Origin: Asterias amurensis
Taxonomy: Eukaryota; Echinodermata; Asteroidea; Forcipulatida; Asteriidae
DNA: 64,000 nucleotides
NCBI RefSeq assembly: GCF_032118995.1
Contig: NC_092648.1
Span: forward strand, 22,038,450-22,102,449
Direction of reading: 5' to 3'
The position numbers were made by a program, and so were the translations under genes. Every line of letters starts with the position of its first letter. Within the stretch, counting starts at the first letter, position 1. Under the pieces are notes generated by a model. The model saw only the letters and a list, made by a program, of their open reading frames with translations. It ran no database searches and was not told where the DNA came from. Below, piece by piece: positions 1 to 12,545 of the stretch.

Positions 1-515
1 ATGGTATTTATACCACAGCTTGTAAATACGTACTAAAATTGAGACACACCTTGTAAATTTTAGTTTCACTCATTATACACCGATGTATGTTGAGAAAAAA
101 AATTGAGACAACAATTATTTTTGCACCTAAAGCACCTCAGAAAGTAATATTTTAAGGGAAGCTTTCTAATATCACTATCTTCAAACTGTGTGAGTTTAAT
201 GTAGGTGTGTGGGCATTGTGTTTTGTTTTACAAAAAGTACCTAAATCCTATAAGCTTAATTCTCTTCTTCTTAAGACAAAGGTCAGGCATTAGTTTACAT
301 AGAAAACCACTCTAATGTATATCCAGGTACAGGTGAGACATCTATGCTTTCCCCCTTCCCCCCCCCAGCCTCCTAAAAAAAGGGAGGGGTCTTTACACTA
401 AATACACTAAAAGGAATTGACGACTACAATAATATTTCGACTGCATTATAAAACCTTGTTAATTTTGGTTTCACTCATTATACACCGATGTGTGTTAGCA
501 ATGTATACTTTTCCG

Positions 516-640
516 AGCTCTGTGAAACCATCAAAGACATACGGGATTCGAACCAATGACCTTTGCAATTCTAGAGTAATGTCTTACCAACTAGACCACC
601 AAGATTGCCCGAGTAGCTAGAAGGCAGATCGAATCCTTTA
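516..640 (-). repeat. tRNA-derived SINE
   Basis: On the minus strand an A-box-like TGGTCTAGTTGGTAAGAC and a B-box GGTTCGAATCCC are spaced as in pol III promoters. A tail on the left (453-497) is repeated at 49-92. Related to the 29.7-kb copy. Confidence 0.65.
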
Positions 641-1011
641 GTCTAGCAATGATTTAATAGAAGGAAACTTGCATCGGTGGATAAGGAATATTAATCAACC
701 TTGTTGTTAATAGTGCACATTGCAGTGAGTTGGGTTGCCCGTTCTAGCGCTTTGACTTAGGGCTTTGAATAAGTTTCATGCTTGCCAGGTGCACAGTGCA
801 AACCTCAAGGACAATTTGAACAACATCAGCAACAATATCTTCACAAAAAAATACCCAAATAAAAGTTAAAACAATTCACAAAATCCTTCTGCTGCTTTAT
901 GCAGGTAATTTTTGGGGGGACTTGTTTGAGTTCAAAATGTGGTTCTAAAGTTCATTGTTGGACGACGGTTAAATCTTTTAGATGTCACCGGACCTTCCTG
1001 ACCAGGATCCA

Positions 1012-1146
1012 AGTTCATAAAGCTGTTAAGCGGAAAATACTGCTTAGTAAATCTCTTTGCTAAGCAAAACATTAATGTGGCACCAGCTGCAACAACTGTG
1101 CTCAGCAAGTGTTTTTTGTGCTTATAGGCTTTATAAAATTGGGCCA
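1012..1146. repeat. MITE family C (TTCATAAAGCTG ends)
   Basis: GTTCATAAAGCTGTTAAGCG and the inverted end GGCTTTATAAAATTGGGCC. The 36.2-kb copy has the same ends. Confidence 0.5.
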
Positions 1147-1560
1147 AGTACCCATATAATAAAGAAGTCTCTTTGATTTTTCAAATGGAAAAATTAACAA
1201 TTTATTATGAAAATGCGAATGCCTTGAATAGTAAGTTCCAAATTAAAAGATCAGAACATAATTAATGCTAATTGAATTGAATTAAATTAAATTTAATCGA
1301 CTGTATGGCTTTTGAAAAGCAAGACTGTCTTTGTGAGGCAAACATCTCTGTAAAATACTTGTTACAAAAATTCCAACTCTAGACAAAAAATTGCACAGCT
1401 ATGATAAATTTCTGATTGCTGTTGTGAGGGGGTTTGTGCCTTGTGTAAAAAGTAAAAGTGTGTTGCAAGTGCTATTTTAATTTTTAATGGGCTGTAATAC
1501 TTAAGTTTGCTTCTAGTTTTTTAGTGGTGTATTTAGGAAAATTATAAATACATGTTTTTA

Positions 1561-1600
1561 GGTGTTCGGCCACCAGCCGAACAACTATTGTTATTGTTCT

Positions 1601-1636
<36 letters not shown>

Positions 1637-2611
1637 CTGCGTGTTCTTCTCCTCGAACGTTCTCGCGCGATTTTCGCAAAAACTAAAGCTTGTATGAACC
1701 TGAAACTTACTATATATATTGATCTTAATGAGTAGACGAAACAGCAACATTTTTGGAATGATGACGTCATTGATGACGTCATTACGTTCAAAAAAACGCT
1801 AAAAATTGGAGAGTTCATATCTTGAGAACTACAAATGCCACACACAAGATATTTGGTGCATATAAAAGGTCTTGTAATTAGCTACAAAAGTCGTGCACAA
1901 CGTGACCTCATGTGACTTTTACTTCCGGTTGAAACCGGAAGTTCAAAATTTCAAAAGTTTATATCTCAAGAACTATATATCATATTCGCAAAATTTGAAT
2001 ATCAGTTTGAAGATCAGTTATCCTGCTCAAACTTTTGCACAAACATAATGCCAGTTGAATTTTGCCTTCTGGTCGTAAAAGCGCGCGTTTGTGTTGACCT
2101 CCATTCATTACGCGTAGAAACCAGATAGTATCGCTATTCATGTATGTGAATGCTACTATTGTATTGTGGGTGTGTGGGTGTGTGTGCGTGTAGTTCATGT
2201 AGGCCTACATTGTATCCATGCTCTACGACAAAACAGCACTGCGTGGCTGTGGGCATTACGGGTTGTGTATACACATGCAGACTCCGTTGAAGGCGCGCGT
2301 AATTCAAATTCCACTACGCTGGGATTCGCCTCATCTTTCTTCGTGCGATTTTGAACAAAATGTTAAACTACTATGAACTTGAAACTTATCATAAACATGA
2401 ACTTTCATGAGTAGATGAACCCGCAACTTTTTTGGAATGATGACGTCATTGATGACGTCATTACGTTAAATAAACGGTAAATAATTGAAAAATTCATATC
2501 TTGAGAACCACAAACGCTACGTACAAGATTCTTTCACTACATGAAACCTCTTGTAATGTTCTACAAATGTTGTACACAACGTGACCTCATTTGACCATTC
2601 ACCCGAACACC
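1561..2611. mobile_element. repeat element with duplicated CRE-pair module and inverted tips
   Basis: The tips are GGTGTTCGG (1561-1569) and CCGAACACC (2603-2611). Two homologous segments (about 1640-1910 and 2330-2600) share the order TGAACTTGAAACTTA, GAGTAGA, TTTTTGGAATGATGACGTCA, ATATCTTGAGAAC and CACAACGTGACCTCAT. Between them is a GT-rich stretch (2165-2190). A 35-base poly-T lies at 1602-1636. Confidence 0.5.
1602..1636 (+). repeat. poly-T tract
   Basis: 35 consecutive T. It generates spurious lysine-rich frames on the minus strand. Confidence 0.95.
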
Positions 2612-2708
2612 CTGAGTTTGTACACAAACTCTCAATTTCTAGTTTTAGTTTGGTATTCATTTCTTTTTAGAGGTGTAATTAAGAGAATTATAATAACATG
2701 TTTACATT

Positions 2709-2722
2709 TTTATTTTTTTATT
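2709..2722 (-). promoter_or_regulatory. candidate polyadenylation signals of the TRAF3-like gene
   Basis: Two AATAAA hexamers on the minus strand (TTTATT at 2709-2714 and 2717-2722) lie about 270 nt past the stop codon. No transcript evidence is available, and AT-rich sequence makes chance hits common. Confidence 0.3.
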
Positions 2723-2988
2723 ACAGCTTTTGAAGGTGTGTTCAAGGAAGTTTTAAGTAAATATCTTTGAAAACAGAAAGAGAAGACAGAAGGAAAAAAT
2801 ATACAGGGAAATCTTGGGTAGTTTACTTCAAACATTTCCTCATCTTTCAAACCTTATTACATAAAGCTGCTAAGCAGGATTAGTCTGCCCTAGGCAGATT
2901 CGCGAGGCTAGCAGCTTTATAAAATATGGCAAGCTATAAATCTGAACCCTTCCAAGATCCATGAAGGAGTCTTAAACCAAAGCTTTAA

Positions 2989-4316
2989 TCACGGCCGGAC
3001 CACATCGGTCACATCTACAATCACCTTGATGAACATTACGTTATCCTTGACGTACGCTACGTCGCTCAGCACAGACTGAGAGACAAAGAGCGGGCATCCA
3101 GAGGCGATGTTCATCTCGTTAGTGGGGCGCTGGAAGCTAGAAGATGACGGGTCTGGCCTGAAGCTATCTGTCAAATGGCGTCGACCCTTGTCTTGATCCA
3201 TCAAAATCAACGTCACCTTGAAAAATAATGATAATAATAACAGAGACTTATAAAGTGTATGTACTACCAATAAGGTACCCAAAGCGCCTGAACAGAAAGA
3301 AACATTATGTAAAAGGTGTCACATCACACTCAACAGCCACTGGCAGAAAAAAACTTGTGCACATCCCTTCTCTTAGGGATAAGGGCAAACAACTGGATTC
3401 TGTTCATATATAAACAGCTCAACATGTTTTGAGATGTGCCCCTTCTCCATATTGAAAGTTGATACAAATCAGACCGACAACCACCATTAAATAAAATCAT
3501 TTTATGTTTTCTTCCATTGAGCTGGGTACAAACCATGCCTGCAGGAAGTCCAGTCTAGATGGCTCTGTTGCAAACACGTGATGTCACAGGTCACATGGTC
3601 TATACAGTGGAGTGATTTCACCGTGTGATTTCAAACCCCATTATTGGGTGGAAATTAAAAGTATTTGGTAAACTTCACAACAATAAATTCAAGTAATGTT
3701 TTGGTTCAAAGCTTATCAGGGATGTGATAGGCTGTTCAGAAAGCCTGAACTGTGAGCTCAAAGTATCAACGCTTGAGAAAGCGCAAAGCTTGGGAGTGCA
3801 AAGCCTGCTTTTAATACATTTATCCATGGTTTTAAAACCCTACTCTGCCATCTTGGGCTTCCATGGTCTTATCTTCATGTTTTTATGAATTAGATCTAAC
3901 TGAATAAAAGAGGACGGGGGTGTAAAAAAAAAAGAAAAACTTGAGAAATAACATCCCTGGCTAATAGACATTACTCACCTTAGGGCTGAATGGCCATGGT
4001 AACAAGGCATCGTAATCACCTCGCATCACCACAAAAAACAAAGACACGTGGGTGCCTTTGCCCATCCCGTCGCCATTCAGATATACGCGCGCGCACATCT
4101 TGTAACCGTAGCGACTCGTATAGAATGGCTGGCTGTACAGTGACAGCGTCTTCCCGTTGTCTGCATCCCTCTTGCGTCTTGAGAAATCCTTGATCTTCCA
4201 GAGGAGAGTTCCCTCAAAATTTGCCGTCTCCATTACCTGGAATCTAAGGTCATGCTCTGCGATGCGGACGGCGTGCATTCCCATCTGATTCTCCATTGCT
4301 GTGATCCGCGATGCAG
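2989..4316 (-). other. TRAF-C (MATH) domain exons 7 and 8 of the TRAF3-like gene
   Basis: Exon 3979-4316 starts in phase 1 and holds the first two thirds of the MATH beta-sandwich. Exon 2989-3216 holds the last strands (VTLILMDQ ... IKVIVDVTDVV) and the stop. The 3979 donor is GTGAGT and the 3216 acceptor follows a T-rich tract. This domain binds receptor tails and adaptors in the family. Confidence 0.9.
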
Positions 4317-7300
4317 CTATAGGTCAAAGGTCATTTACAAGAGGGCAATAATTAGTAAAAAGCCTTGACATGCATTCAGTCACAACAGTTTATATGCAAC
4401 TGAAAGGGGAAGCTTGCTCTAGAATGAGCTCAACTTGATCAAATTCTAAGGTGAGAACACTGATATTAAAAAAAAAAAACTACAGAAAAAAATATGACAT
4501 ATTTGTAATTTGGAACTTTATTTCAAACCCAAAACAAATCATTACTTCCCCAAAATGGTTATTATCGTGAACCCGTAAAAGCATCTTTTTTCAACTCTCC
4601 TAAAAGATGGCTCCATGTTTCCCTTTAAGGTCACTTTACAAAGAAAATTTACATCTTAGATTCAGGCAAGGAATTACATGCAGGCCACAGAGGCCATTGC
4701 CCCTGGTCTTGGCCTTGGGAGCCCCTTCAAAAGTTTCCCATTGACTTTAAGAGATTCTCCAAAGGAAGTGCCCTTTGCAAAAATAAAGTGGCCTTGGCCT
4801 TTAAAAGATGAAAAACCAGGCCTGTGAATTGGCCTGTCAACGTACACACTGCACTTCCACTCATTAGCGATACTTCGGGCCCCGATGACGATCTGCCGGC
4901 AACCTGCTGCTCCAATTCTTGCAGTTTGCTTTGGAATTGCTCGTACTTGTTCTGGACAGGCTTGAGGGACTCTTGGAGTGCCATCACTGTCGTCTGCTTG
5001 GCCATCTGGTTCATACGGTCCTCCAACATGTCTATCTTCTCCAGCCTCGGTGCAATGTTTCTCTGCGCACAATTTAAAGCTCACATTTTCAAAAGATTTG
5101 TTTCGCAAACAAGACAAAAGACACTGGTGAGGGAGCGTTTAAAAAACACGTAAGATATGAAAGAGCCAGAAAGCCTGTCATTTCTCCAGCCATAATTTTT
5201 ACAAAGCTCACAATATTTCGCTGCGTACAATTTCAAGGGCACATTACAGAAGATTTGTTTCTCAAAAACGAGACAAAATATAACAATTCAATTGTGATGG
5301 AAGGTAAAAAAAAATGAAAAAAAAAATGATGTAACCTAAAATCTTTATGACTGCAAAAAAGCCATTAAACCTGGAATTTCTTCATGCATAATTTTGTACA
5401 AAATCTCAAACAAATGAAACATAAAATTTCACACTTCATTGAAATTGCATACATCTTTGTCTAATTTTGATATTAAGAGTTCAGCTGCTATTTTTACATG
5501 TCTTGATTTTATGTGGTGATTATGATACAAAATGTGTTCTTTTTCATATGACCGCTGCAGTATCTTCAACAATCTCAGAGTTATTACTCCAAAAAATTAT
5601 TAGCATAAAAACTTATTTGGTTATGAGCGATAGAGAGATGTTGAGAGTATAAAACATTGTGAGAAACGGTTCCCTTTGAAGTAACGTAGTTTTTGAGAAA
5701 GAGGTAATTTCTCACTCAAATTTTAAAAGACTTCAAGCCTGAAGCCTTTTATTGGGCATTTGAAAGCACACCAATTTAATTTTATTATTTATCTTCCAAC
5801 TTTAATGACCAAATGAGCCCAAATACACAAAGTGAGAAAATACTTGTCTTTGACAATTACCAAACGTGTCCATTTCCTTTAAGCATGTTAAGAGTCTTTT
5901 GTTGTTTGAGGTGGTTTTTTCTGTTACCAAAAATTGCAGTATTTTCTAGTTTAAAGAATCACGCCACCCAAGCAACGCCACCCAAGCAACGCTTTCATCC
6001 GTCTCTCCTTACCTGCAAATCTCGGATTTGCTTCTCGTTCCTCTGAGGTAATTGCTTGAAGCCTCCGCTGGAGATGTCCAAACTGTGCATCTGGTTTCCA
6101 ACGGTTATTGCATCAACTTTACGAGACATAGCAGACAACATGGAATCCATCTGGATGATGTGTTGGGTGACTAGCGTGAGGTGATACGCTTGGGCTTCTT
6201 GCATGTGGTCATCCATCATTTTACGTTGTTGCTGTATTGATACAAAGGGTGTAAATAGGGTACCAAAAATAATATGTGAATGTTTACTAAAATACTAATT
6301 TTTACGAGGCACATCTCTTAGAGACAACATCTTGACCAAGACATGCTCGGTGCCTACTATTTCCCTTATCTTATTTCTCTCTGAATCTAAAATCTTCAAA
6401 TAAACTTCTTTAAAGTGTCTGACTCTCACTCACTACTGTGAAACTGTGAAACTATCAGCAACCCCCCCCCCCCCAACCATCACCAATTTCGCCCGGCTCC
6501 TCACACAATTTTAAAAGCCAGGTAATTACTCAATATAATTGTTAGCATAAAAACTCACTCGGTAATGAGTAATGGAGAGGTGTTGATAGTATACAACATT
6601 GGGAGAAATGGCTCCCTCTGAAGTAACGTAGGTTTCAAGGTAATTTTCCACAAATTTGATTTTGAGATAACAGATTTAGATTTTAGGTCTCAAAATCAAT
6701 CATAAGTTTTTTCTTTCATTATTATCTCGCAACTTCAACAACCAACTGAGCTAACATTTTCTCAGGTGTTACTTTGTGCATATATGTTGAGATACACCAA
6801 GTGAGAAGACTGGTCTTTGACAATTAACAATGTGTCCAGTGTCTTTAAGTCGTACATTTTCAAATCTCCATACTATTTCTAATCTGATCTGTTCCTCCCC
6901 GAAGCAAGACTTATTTCCAGATAAATATCAGCAATTACTGATAGTGAAAATGGTTCCGAGTTTGTGCTTACCGAAAAGTTACACCCATAACGTTTGAAAA
7001 GACACTCAACTGCAGTCAGAGGACAGCTTGTTGTAATGTGTTCATCAATCTGTTAAAACAAAAAGAGGTATATCCAAGACAGGTGGTGGGGTTAGATTTT
7101 GCACATTTTATTTCATGAAGCAATCATCCTGAAGTGCTTGTTTGACAGGCAAATCCTATTTTGCCAAGAAAATATCAAATTGGCAGAACTACATTTCCTT
7201 TTAAAGGGAGCATAAGGAATCCGTTTGTTTTCCCAAAACATACAGTTTAGCTCTGCAGATACAACTGGCTTTAAGCTATAAACTGGCATTAACGCTTCCT

Positions 7301-10300
7301 GATTGTGAGTTCCAAATAACATGTTGTTGATCAGTCTAGCTGTTGTTAAACCTGTCAACACGCAACGTTTGAAAATGATACTTACAATGTGTAGGTAAAT
7401 GATGGGGAAAATTACAAAGAACAATTGTTAACTTTCCCATGCATTTCACAAAAGTGTGAAGAGATAAAAAAGTGGTTTGTAGCTCAGGCTTTTTCTTAGT
7501 TTGAGGTACACCATGTGGGTTATATCAATATCTCTGAGCCTAGGTGTAATTTACAAACTCAATAAGGGTTGCCCTTTCGAGAACATTTTCAGATGGTGTC
7601 GCATACATCGCAGCAATACATTGCAGTTTAAATGTGTAGCTTACAGACCAAATGAACACTTAGGATGGTTACTTCTGCAGTTTCTTCTGGAAGTGGATGG
7701 TTTCCTCTGTAGTTGAGACACACCCAGTGCAACCTTCAAAGCTATCTGTCAAGCTGGTTGATACATTCATAAAAGTGTGACATCTTGACCAGTCTCTCCT
7801 CTCTACGTATGGAGAGACTTTCTGGTTACAGCTGCTTCTGCAATTGAGTCCCGCTGAGAGGTTCAATCTCTCTAAGCCGCTGCACAAATATCAGACTATC
7901 AAGTGTAATGTGGGTTCCCCACTCTCTGTGGTTTTTAATATCTTGACACTGGACCTCTAGAAAGAAGCACACCACCTGATTGAGGCTTGGTGTGCAATAA
8001 GGTGTAGATTTGTGGCGTCAGTAGACTACTGGTTGTTCATGTGGAAAGAAACACTCCATGTGATCCCTGAAGTATACTGGATATTGACCAGCTGAAGCAC
8101 TTTGACATGATACTCAGCTTCACCCCTGCATGCCCTTGTTCTTTGTAAAAATGTCGCATCAAGTTGATTTTTGAAGACTGGTCTTGCACTGAACCCTGTC
8201 TTACTGCTTGCTAGGTGTTGCTGAGAACGAACAGCCAATAAAGCAAATGACATTTATCAAAATTGTCTAACTATGTCTGTACTGCGGAGGCCTGCTCCTT
8301 CAGAATCAAGACTCACTAAGCAACCACGTTGTGCAGCTTACAGAAAACACTGGAAATAACATTCCAACGGTTTGTTAATTCCAAGATGGCCTCAAGGAAG
8401 AATGAAGGTGAATTTTCTTGTGAAATATATCATCCTCAAATGAAATATCTACGATAAAAAAAAGTTTTCCTGCTCTTTTAAAACTAAACAAAAGTTAATA
8501 GACAATGCATCGTATGAGCATAAATCTAGATTACAATAAAGTAAAAAACATGGTATCCAAGCCAATATTGGAGTATCATTTCTCCAGTTATAGTCTATTT
8601 CTTATGATCTAAAAAAAAATATTTGTCCACCAGTAGAGAAATCCTGGGCAGAACCCTAAAGCTGAACTTTCTCCTTGATTTGTGTATACCTTGACACAAC
8701 TAGGAAGTGGCAGTAAGTTACAAACCACACAGGAAACTTTCTGGGTATAGAAAGTTAGGAAGAAGAACAAAGAGAAATCCATTAGCATGTTTCAAATACC
8801 GATTCTCATATTCAAGGCTCATATTTAGGATCAAGGGCCGTGTCACTCGAGGCAAATTATAGGTAACCAGTTCCCGGCAATCTCCATAAAGGCAAAACAT
8901 TCATATTTCATTGTTCATATAAATTTCTTTGGTAACTTCATTATTTTGGATAAGTTTTGCTTGTAAGTATGCTTGGTTGTTTTAAAACACAGGATATGGA
9001 ATTAGTTCTTCACAAAGTTCACTCTTTAACTTGTTAGATCCAAGCACACTCCACAACCGCGCTTTTGGGAGAACTATGTCACTTAATTCTTCTCATTAAA
9101 TCATCGTACCATCAAAAATTACATAATTGTCAGAGCCAACTGAATGAGTGGAAAATCAAACTGAACTTAACCAATGTTGCCTTTGGATGCTCACTGAAGT
9201 AACCATCAATCATCTAAATCGTGTGCTTCAATCAAGAAATAATTAAACTTTTGTAACAGTTCCCTTAAAGGCATGGACACTATTGGTAATTACTCAAAAT
9301 AATTGTTTGCATAACAACTTACTTAGTAATGAGTAATGGGGAGAGGTTGATAGTATAAAACATTGTGAGAAACGGCTCCCTCTAAAGAAACGTATTTTTT
9401 GCGCTTACAATACAATGTACACACAAATCTGCTAACAATGATACTTATTTTATCTTTATGTACAGTACTTACTTTATCTTTATGAACCATAGTTGTACCA
9501 CATTTGTTTGGGCATGAAACCATGAGCTCTCTGCATTTCTTCTCGTGCGACTGAAAAAATAAAAATGGCATTTCTAGAGTTTTAAATTTTCACACATTGG
9601 TTGAATCGCCACAAAGATGTATCACACCCAGGTTTAGATAAAACAAAATCAGTTGGGGTTACAGTACATTATTCATAAGGGCAACGAGATGACCTGCGAC
9701 ATTTGTCGCGACATTTTAATTCGTAAGCTACATGTAAAAAAAGCAGGAAGCCATATTTGTACTCCAAAGAAAGACTAGATCTACTGTTAATCACACGACT
9801 GCAGATAAAACATGATGAGCATCTGAAAGTCCTGAAACATAATCACTATGCAGTGATCAACCAAGTCAGTGGCGTGTCTTGACCAGAGCGATTTAGTGCG
9901 GCATACAAAGTCGAGTTCTGTTGGCCAAGTCATTACGAGGTGAGTGGGTTCGAATCTCGGTCATGACATTTGTGTCCTTGAGCAAAACACTTAACTAGAA
10001 TTGCTCCGTTTAACCCAGGGTTACCGATGAGGGATGGTTCTTGTGATAGATTTACCTTGCTGCTCTATACACTTGCTGTATGCTTGCTGTGGAGCTGAGA
10101 TGGTTTTAAAGAATGAAATAAATGGCCCAGTGACCAGCGATGATAATTATTAAGACATGAGCGTCACTGAGATGAATCTGATCTTAAGAAGCCACTATTT
10201 TATTATTAGTTGCAACTATAGTCACCACATGTATTATTATGATAACTAAGAAGGTTGTAGTTTTCAAACCAAGTTACCTCTTGCTCATTTGCCATCAACT

Positions 10301-11711
10301 CCGTACCACAGAACTGGCATTTCACTCTGCGGAACAAACATTCATCCTCCAAATGCTGGGCGAACTTATGTCTGAGAATTCCAGCCGTGCATCCTTTGCT
10401 CCTGTGAATACACTGTATCATCTCGTATTCACATTCCTGCTGTACGTGTTCATCCAGGTTCCTCAACAGTAGCTGCTTCTGGCAACCGGCCTCCCTGTTT
10501 GCGCAGTACACATTCAGCTTCTCCAGTTTTTTCCTCGCATGGTTGTCTTTAATGATGTCCTCCTTAGGGAACGTTTCTCCACAGTGGGGGCAAGTGACAG
10601 TTTCACTTTGAGTCCTGCAGTCGGATAATTGAAAATTTGTTTGGACAAATTGGATTTTTTTTAAAAGGTTGCATTCTCCTATGATCCCCTGGCTGCTGCT
10701 TCCCAAGTTGTATCATATAAACTTGGGTGTGATCCCTGAACATTACAAGTACTACTTCTGACTGGCACCCTGAACAAAAATATTGACAAAATAGGGAGTC
10801 TGCCAAAAATGTTGACACAATATATGGAGCTGGGCTAGATAGCTCAGTGGGTAAAGCTTTGGCACCATAAACCGGAGTCCGTTGGCTGTAATCCCGCTCT
10901 AGTAAATTTGTCTTTGTTCAACCTCAAATTAAAAATGCATACAAATGTTGCCCTTTACTGCCCTTATTTCACCCAAGCTTACAGTGTGTCAAAAACTTAA
11001 ATGAACTTTTGGCTTCATCTGAAAATATCTTAGCCTGATCCATTCGACAGTTTCTAACTGCAGCAGAAAAGTTTCCAACACCTCTGGGCTTGATTTCATG
11101 CAACTGCTAAACATGGAACTCTGCACTTATCGCCTGTAAAACCCAGAATTCTAGTAGTGCCGTGAATTTGGGCCTTTCTGGTTTTGTTTAAGGACACCTT
11201 ACTCCGCTCATCCGGGGTGCATTTTGGCGGCTGTAACCAATAATCTGTTTCGGTCATTGGCCAGTGATTAACCAATGGCCACTTCAACTGAAACAGTTGT
11301 TGGTAACAACCGCCAAAACGCACCCCTGGTTTACGTTTCAACCTAATAAACATTTAATTCTAGGCATCACTGTTCCGTTTGAGGTACAAATTGAAAGTTG
11401 TCAGAAATGATTCTATCAAAAACAATATCCAGTCTAGTCATGTACGTTAATTACTTGATAGTTCTATGTAGACATCCGTAGCAGGCTCTACAGCCACATC
11501 CTTCCTGCATGGCCCATCGTAACACCTTCTTGCATATCGTGCAGACGAACTGTTCATCGACAGGGTTGATGAATAAAACCTTTGGTATGCCTTCTACCTC
11601 AATCAACGATGGCGGAGGTGAAACATTGGGCATAGGACTGAAGCTCACATTGCCCGGAATCGAAGCAGTTTTACTTCGTAGAGGTTCTAAAGATGAAGTG
11701 CTTGTTGCCAT
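2989..11711 (-). CDS. TRAF3: TRAF3-like TNF-receptor-associated factor (8 coding exons)
   Basis: Coding exons inferred from AG/GT borders with matching phases: 11455-11711, 10278-10614, 9473-9550, 6972-7049, 6013-6231, 4846-5062, 3979-4316 and 2989-3216, giving about 583 aa. Order: RING (C57-x2-C60 through CPHC at 94-97), TRAF zinc fingers (about 110-250), helical coiled coil (about 251-400) and MATH/TRAF-C (about 430-575). The MATH part carries LLWKIKDF, GKTLSLYSQPFY, YKMCARVYLNGDGMGKGTH and EMNIASGCP, closest in my memory to TRAF3. Family knowledge: TRAFs are cytosolic trimeric adaptors and E3 ligases linking TNFR/Toll-type receptors to NF-kB and MAPK signalling. Odd point: the RING has Cys-Gly-Cys where Cys-Gly-His is usual. 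The exon 6 donor (GTACGT) was chosen because it gives the correct phase. The upstream non-coding exon was not found. TRAF identity is firm; subtype 3 is likely. Confidence 0.92.
4668..4830 (+). repeat. diverged copy of the same dispersed repeat
   Basis: GGCCATTGCCCCTGGTCTTG and AAGTGCCCTTTGCAAAAATA follow the same block order (lightly conserved). It lies in the intron between coding exons 6 and 7 of the TRAF3-like gene, ending just short of exon 6. Confidence 0.4.
5590..5882 (+). mobile_element. MITE family A copy, diverged
   Basis: AAAATTATTAGCATAAAAAC and GAGAAACGGTTCCCTTTGAA blocks, ending in ACCAAACGTGTCCATTTCCT then TTAA. It lies in the intron between coding exons 5 and 6 of the TRAF3-like gene. 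Confidence 0.65.
6521..6848 (+). mobile_element. MITE family A copy in a TRAF3-like intron
   Basis: GGTAATTACTCAATATAATT ... GTGTCCAGTGTCTTTAA. The 5' tip is missing. It lies between coding exons 4 and 5 of the TRAF3-like gene. Confidence 0.7.
8835..8930 (+). repeat. partial copy of the GGGCCKTGTCAC MITE family
   Basis: GGGCCGTGTCACTCGAGGCA and AACCAGTTCCCGGCAATCTC align with the left half of the 44.5-kb copy. The other end was not found. Confidence 0.5.
9268..9402 (+). mobile_element. MITE family A, left-end fragment
   Basis: CTTAAAGGCATGGACACTAT through CGGCTCCCTCTAAAGAAACG, then the homology stops. It lies about 70 bp from coding exon 3 of the TRAF3-like gene. Confidence 0.65.
9868..10150 (+). 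repeat. tRNA-like SINE (second type)
   Basis: GAGTGGGTTCGAATCTCGGT is the B box, followed by TGTCCTTGAGCAAAACACTT and AATTGCTCCGTTTAACCCAG, a conserved body seen in deuterostome SINEs. It lies in a TRAF3-like intron. Confidence 0.55.
10827..10990 (+). repeat. tRNA-like SINE (third type)
   Basis: GATAGCTCAGTGGGTAAAGC is a good A box. The B box is degraded (CGTTGGCTGTAATCCCGCTC). It is followed by AATTTGTCTTTGTTCAACCT. Confidence 0.55.
11455..11711 (-). other. TRAF3-like coding exon 1: start codon and first part of RING
   Basis: The ATG is at 11709-11711. About 50 residues of Ser/Pro-rich leader precede the first zinc pair, CTIC. The exon ends after two bases of a Lys codon at a GTAATT donor, and exon 2 (from 10614) completes the codon and supplies the final CPHC pair. 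No in-frame upstream Met is needed. The start is supported by the absence of a convincing acceptor just upstream. Confidence 0.8.
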
Positions 11712-12167
11712 TGTTTAGGCACACTTGGGCAATAGATGTGGGTTGCTTTTTAAAATGCAATACTTTGGAACTCTTTCTATACATCTGTGCGACTTCTTCA
11801 GTAAGACTTGTCTTGTGTACCTAGAGTTAAATCAAAAAGGAAAATAATATAACAAAAAGATGAATATAATTTTTTAAGTGAAAAATGTACACTTCCACAA
11901 CATTTAATACCACCGGGCTTACCACTCATATCTGACAGAGAATACTGTTTTATCTTATAATTTAGTACAACAGTCTCATGATTTACTGACAATATCTCCT
12001 GCTTACTTCATGCTGATTTTAAAAGTTTACTTCGCAGAGAGTAGAACTAGAAAGGTAATAAAGTAGAACTATTTGACTGAGGTACTTTCACGCATGGAGG
12101 AGGGAAGAAGGAGGGTTCATGTAACTTATGTAGGACTGGAGAGGTAGTTTGCAATGTCAGACAATTC

Positions 12168-12545
12168 CACTGTTCGGACAACTTGATGGTTTGGACAACT
12201 CAACGGTTCGGACAACTCAACAGTTTGGACAACTCAACGGTTCGGACAACTCAACGGTTCGGACAACTTAACGGTTTGGGCAACTGAAGTTCCTGAACAG
12301 TTTGGACAAGTCAACGGTTAAGACAACTCCATGGTTCGGACAATTCAGGGGTTCGGACAACTCAACGGTTAAGACAACTCCACGGTTCGGACAATTCAGG
12401 GACAACTCAACGGTTCGGACAACCATGCTTTCAGACGACTCAACGGTTCGGACGTCTGGTCTGGTTTGGAGAACTCAACGGTTTGGACATTTAAAAGGTT
12501 CATACAATCAACGATTCCAACAACTCGATGGTTTGGACAACTCAA
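12168..12545 (+). repeat. 17-bp tandem repeat upstream of the TRAF3-like gene
   Basis: Unit GGTTCGGACAACTCAAC, many imperfect copies with exact 17-bp steps at the start (12188, 12205, 12222), later degraded and interrupted. Open frames across it are artefacts. Confidence 0.9.

Larger units (their letters stand above)
7050..9472 (-). other. TRAF3-like intron between coding exons 3 and 4
   Basis: Apart from the partial MITEs at 8835 and 9268, I see no coding or structured feature. Short open frames here lack recognisable motifs. Confidence 0.6.

Noticed and set aside
1484-1845. Lysine-rich open frames on the minus strand
   Set aside because: Produced by the 35-base poly-T at 1602-1636 inside a repeat element.
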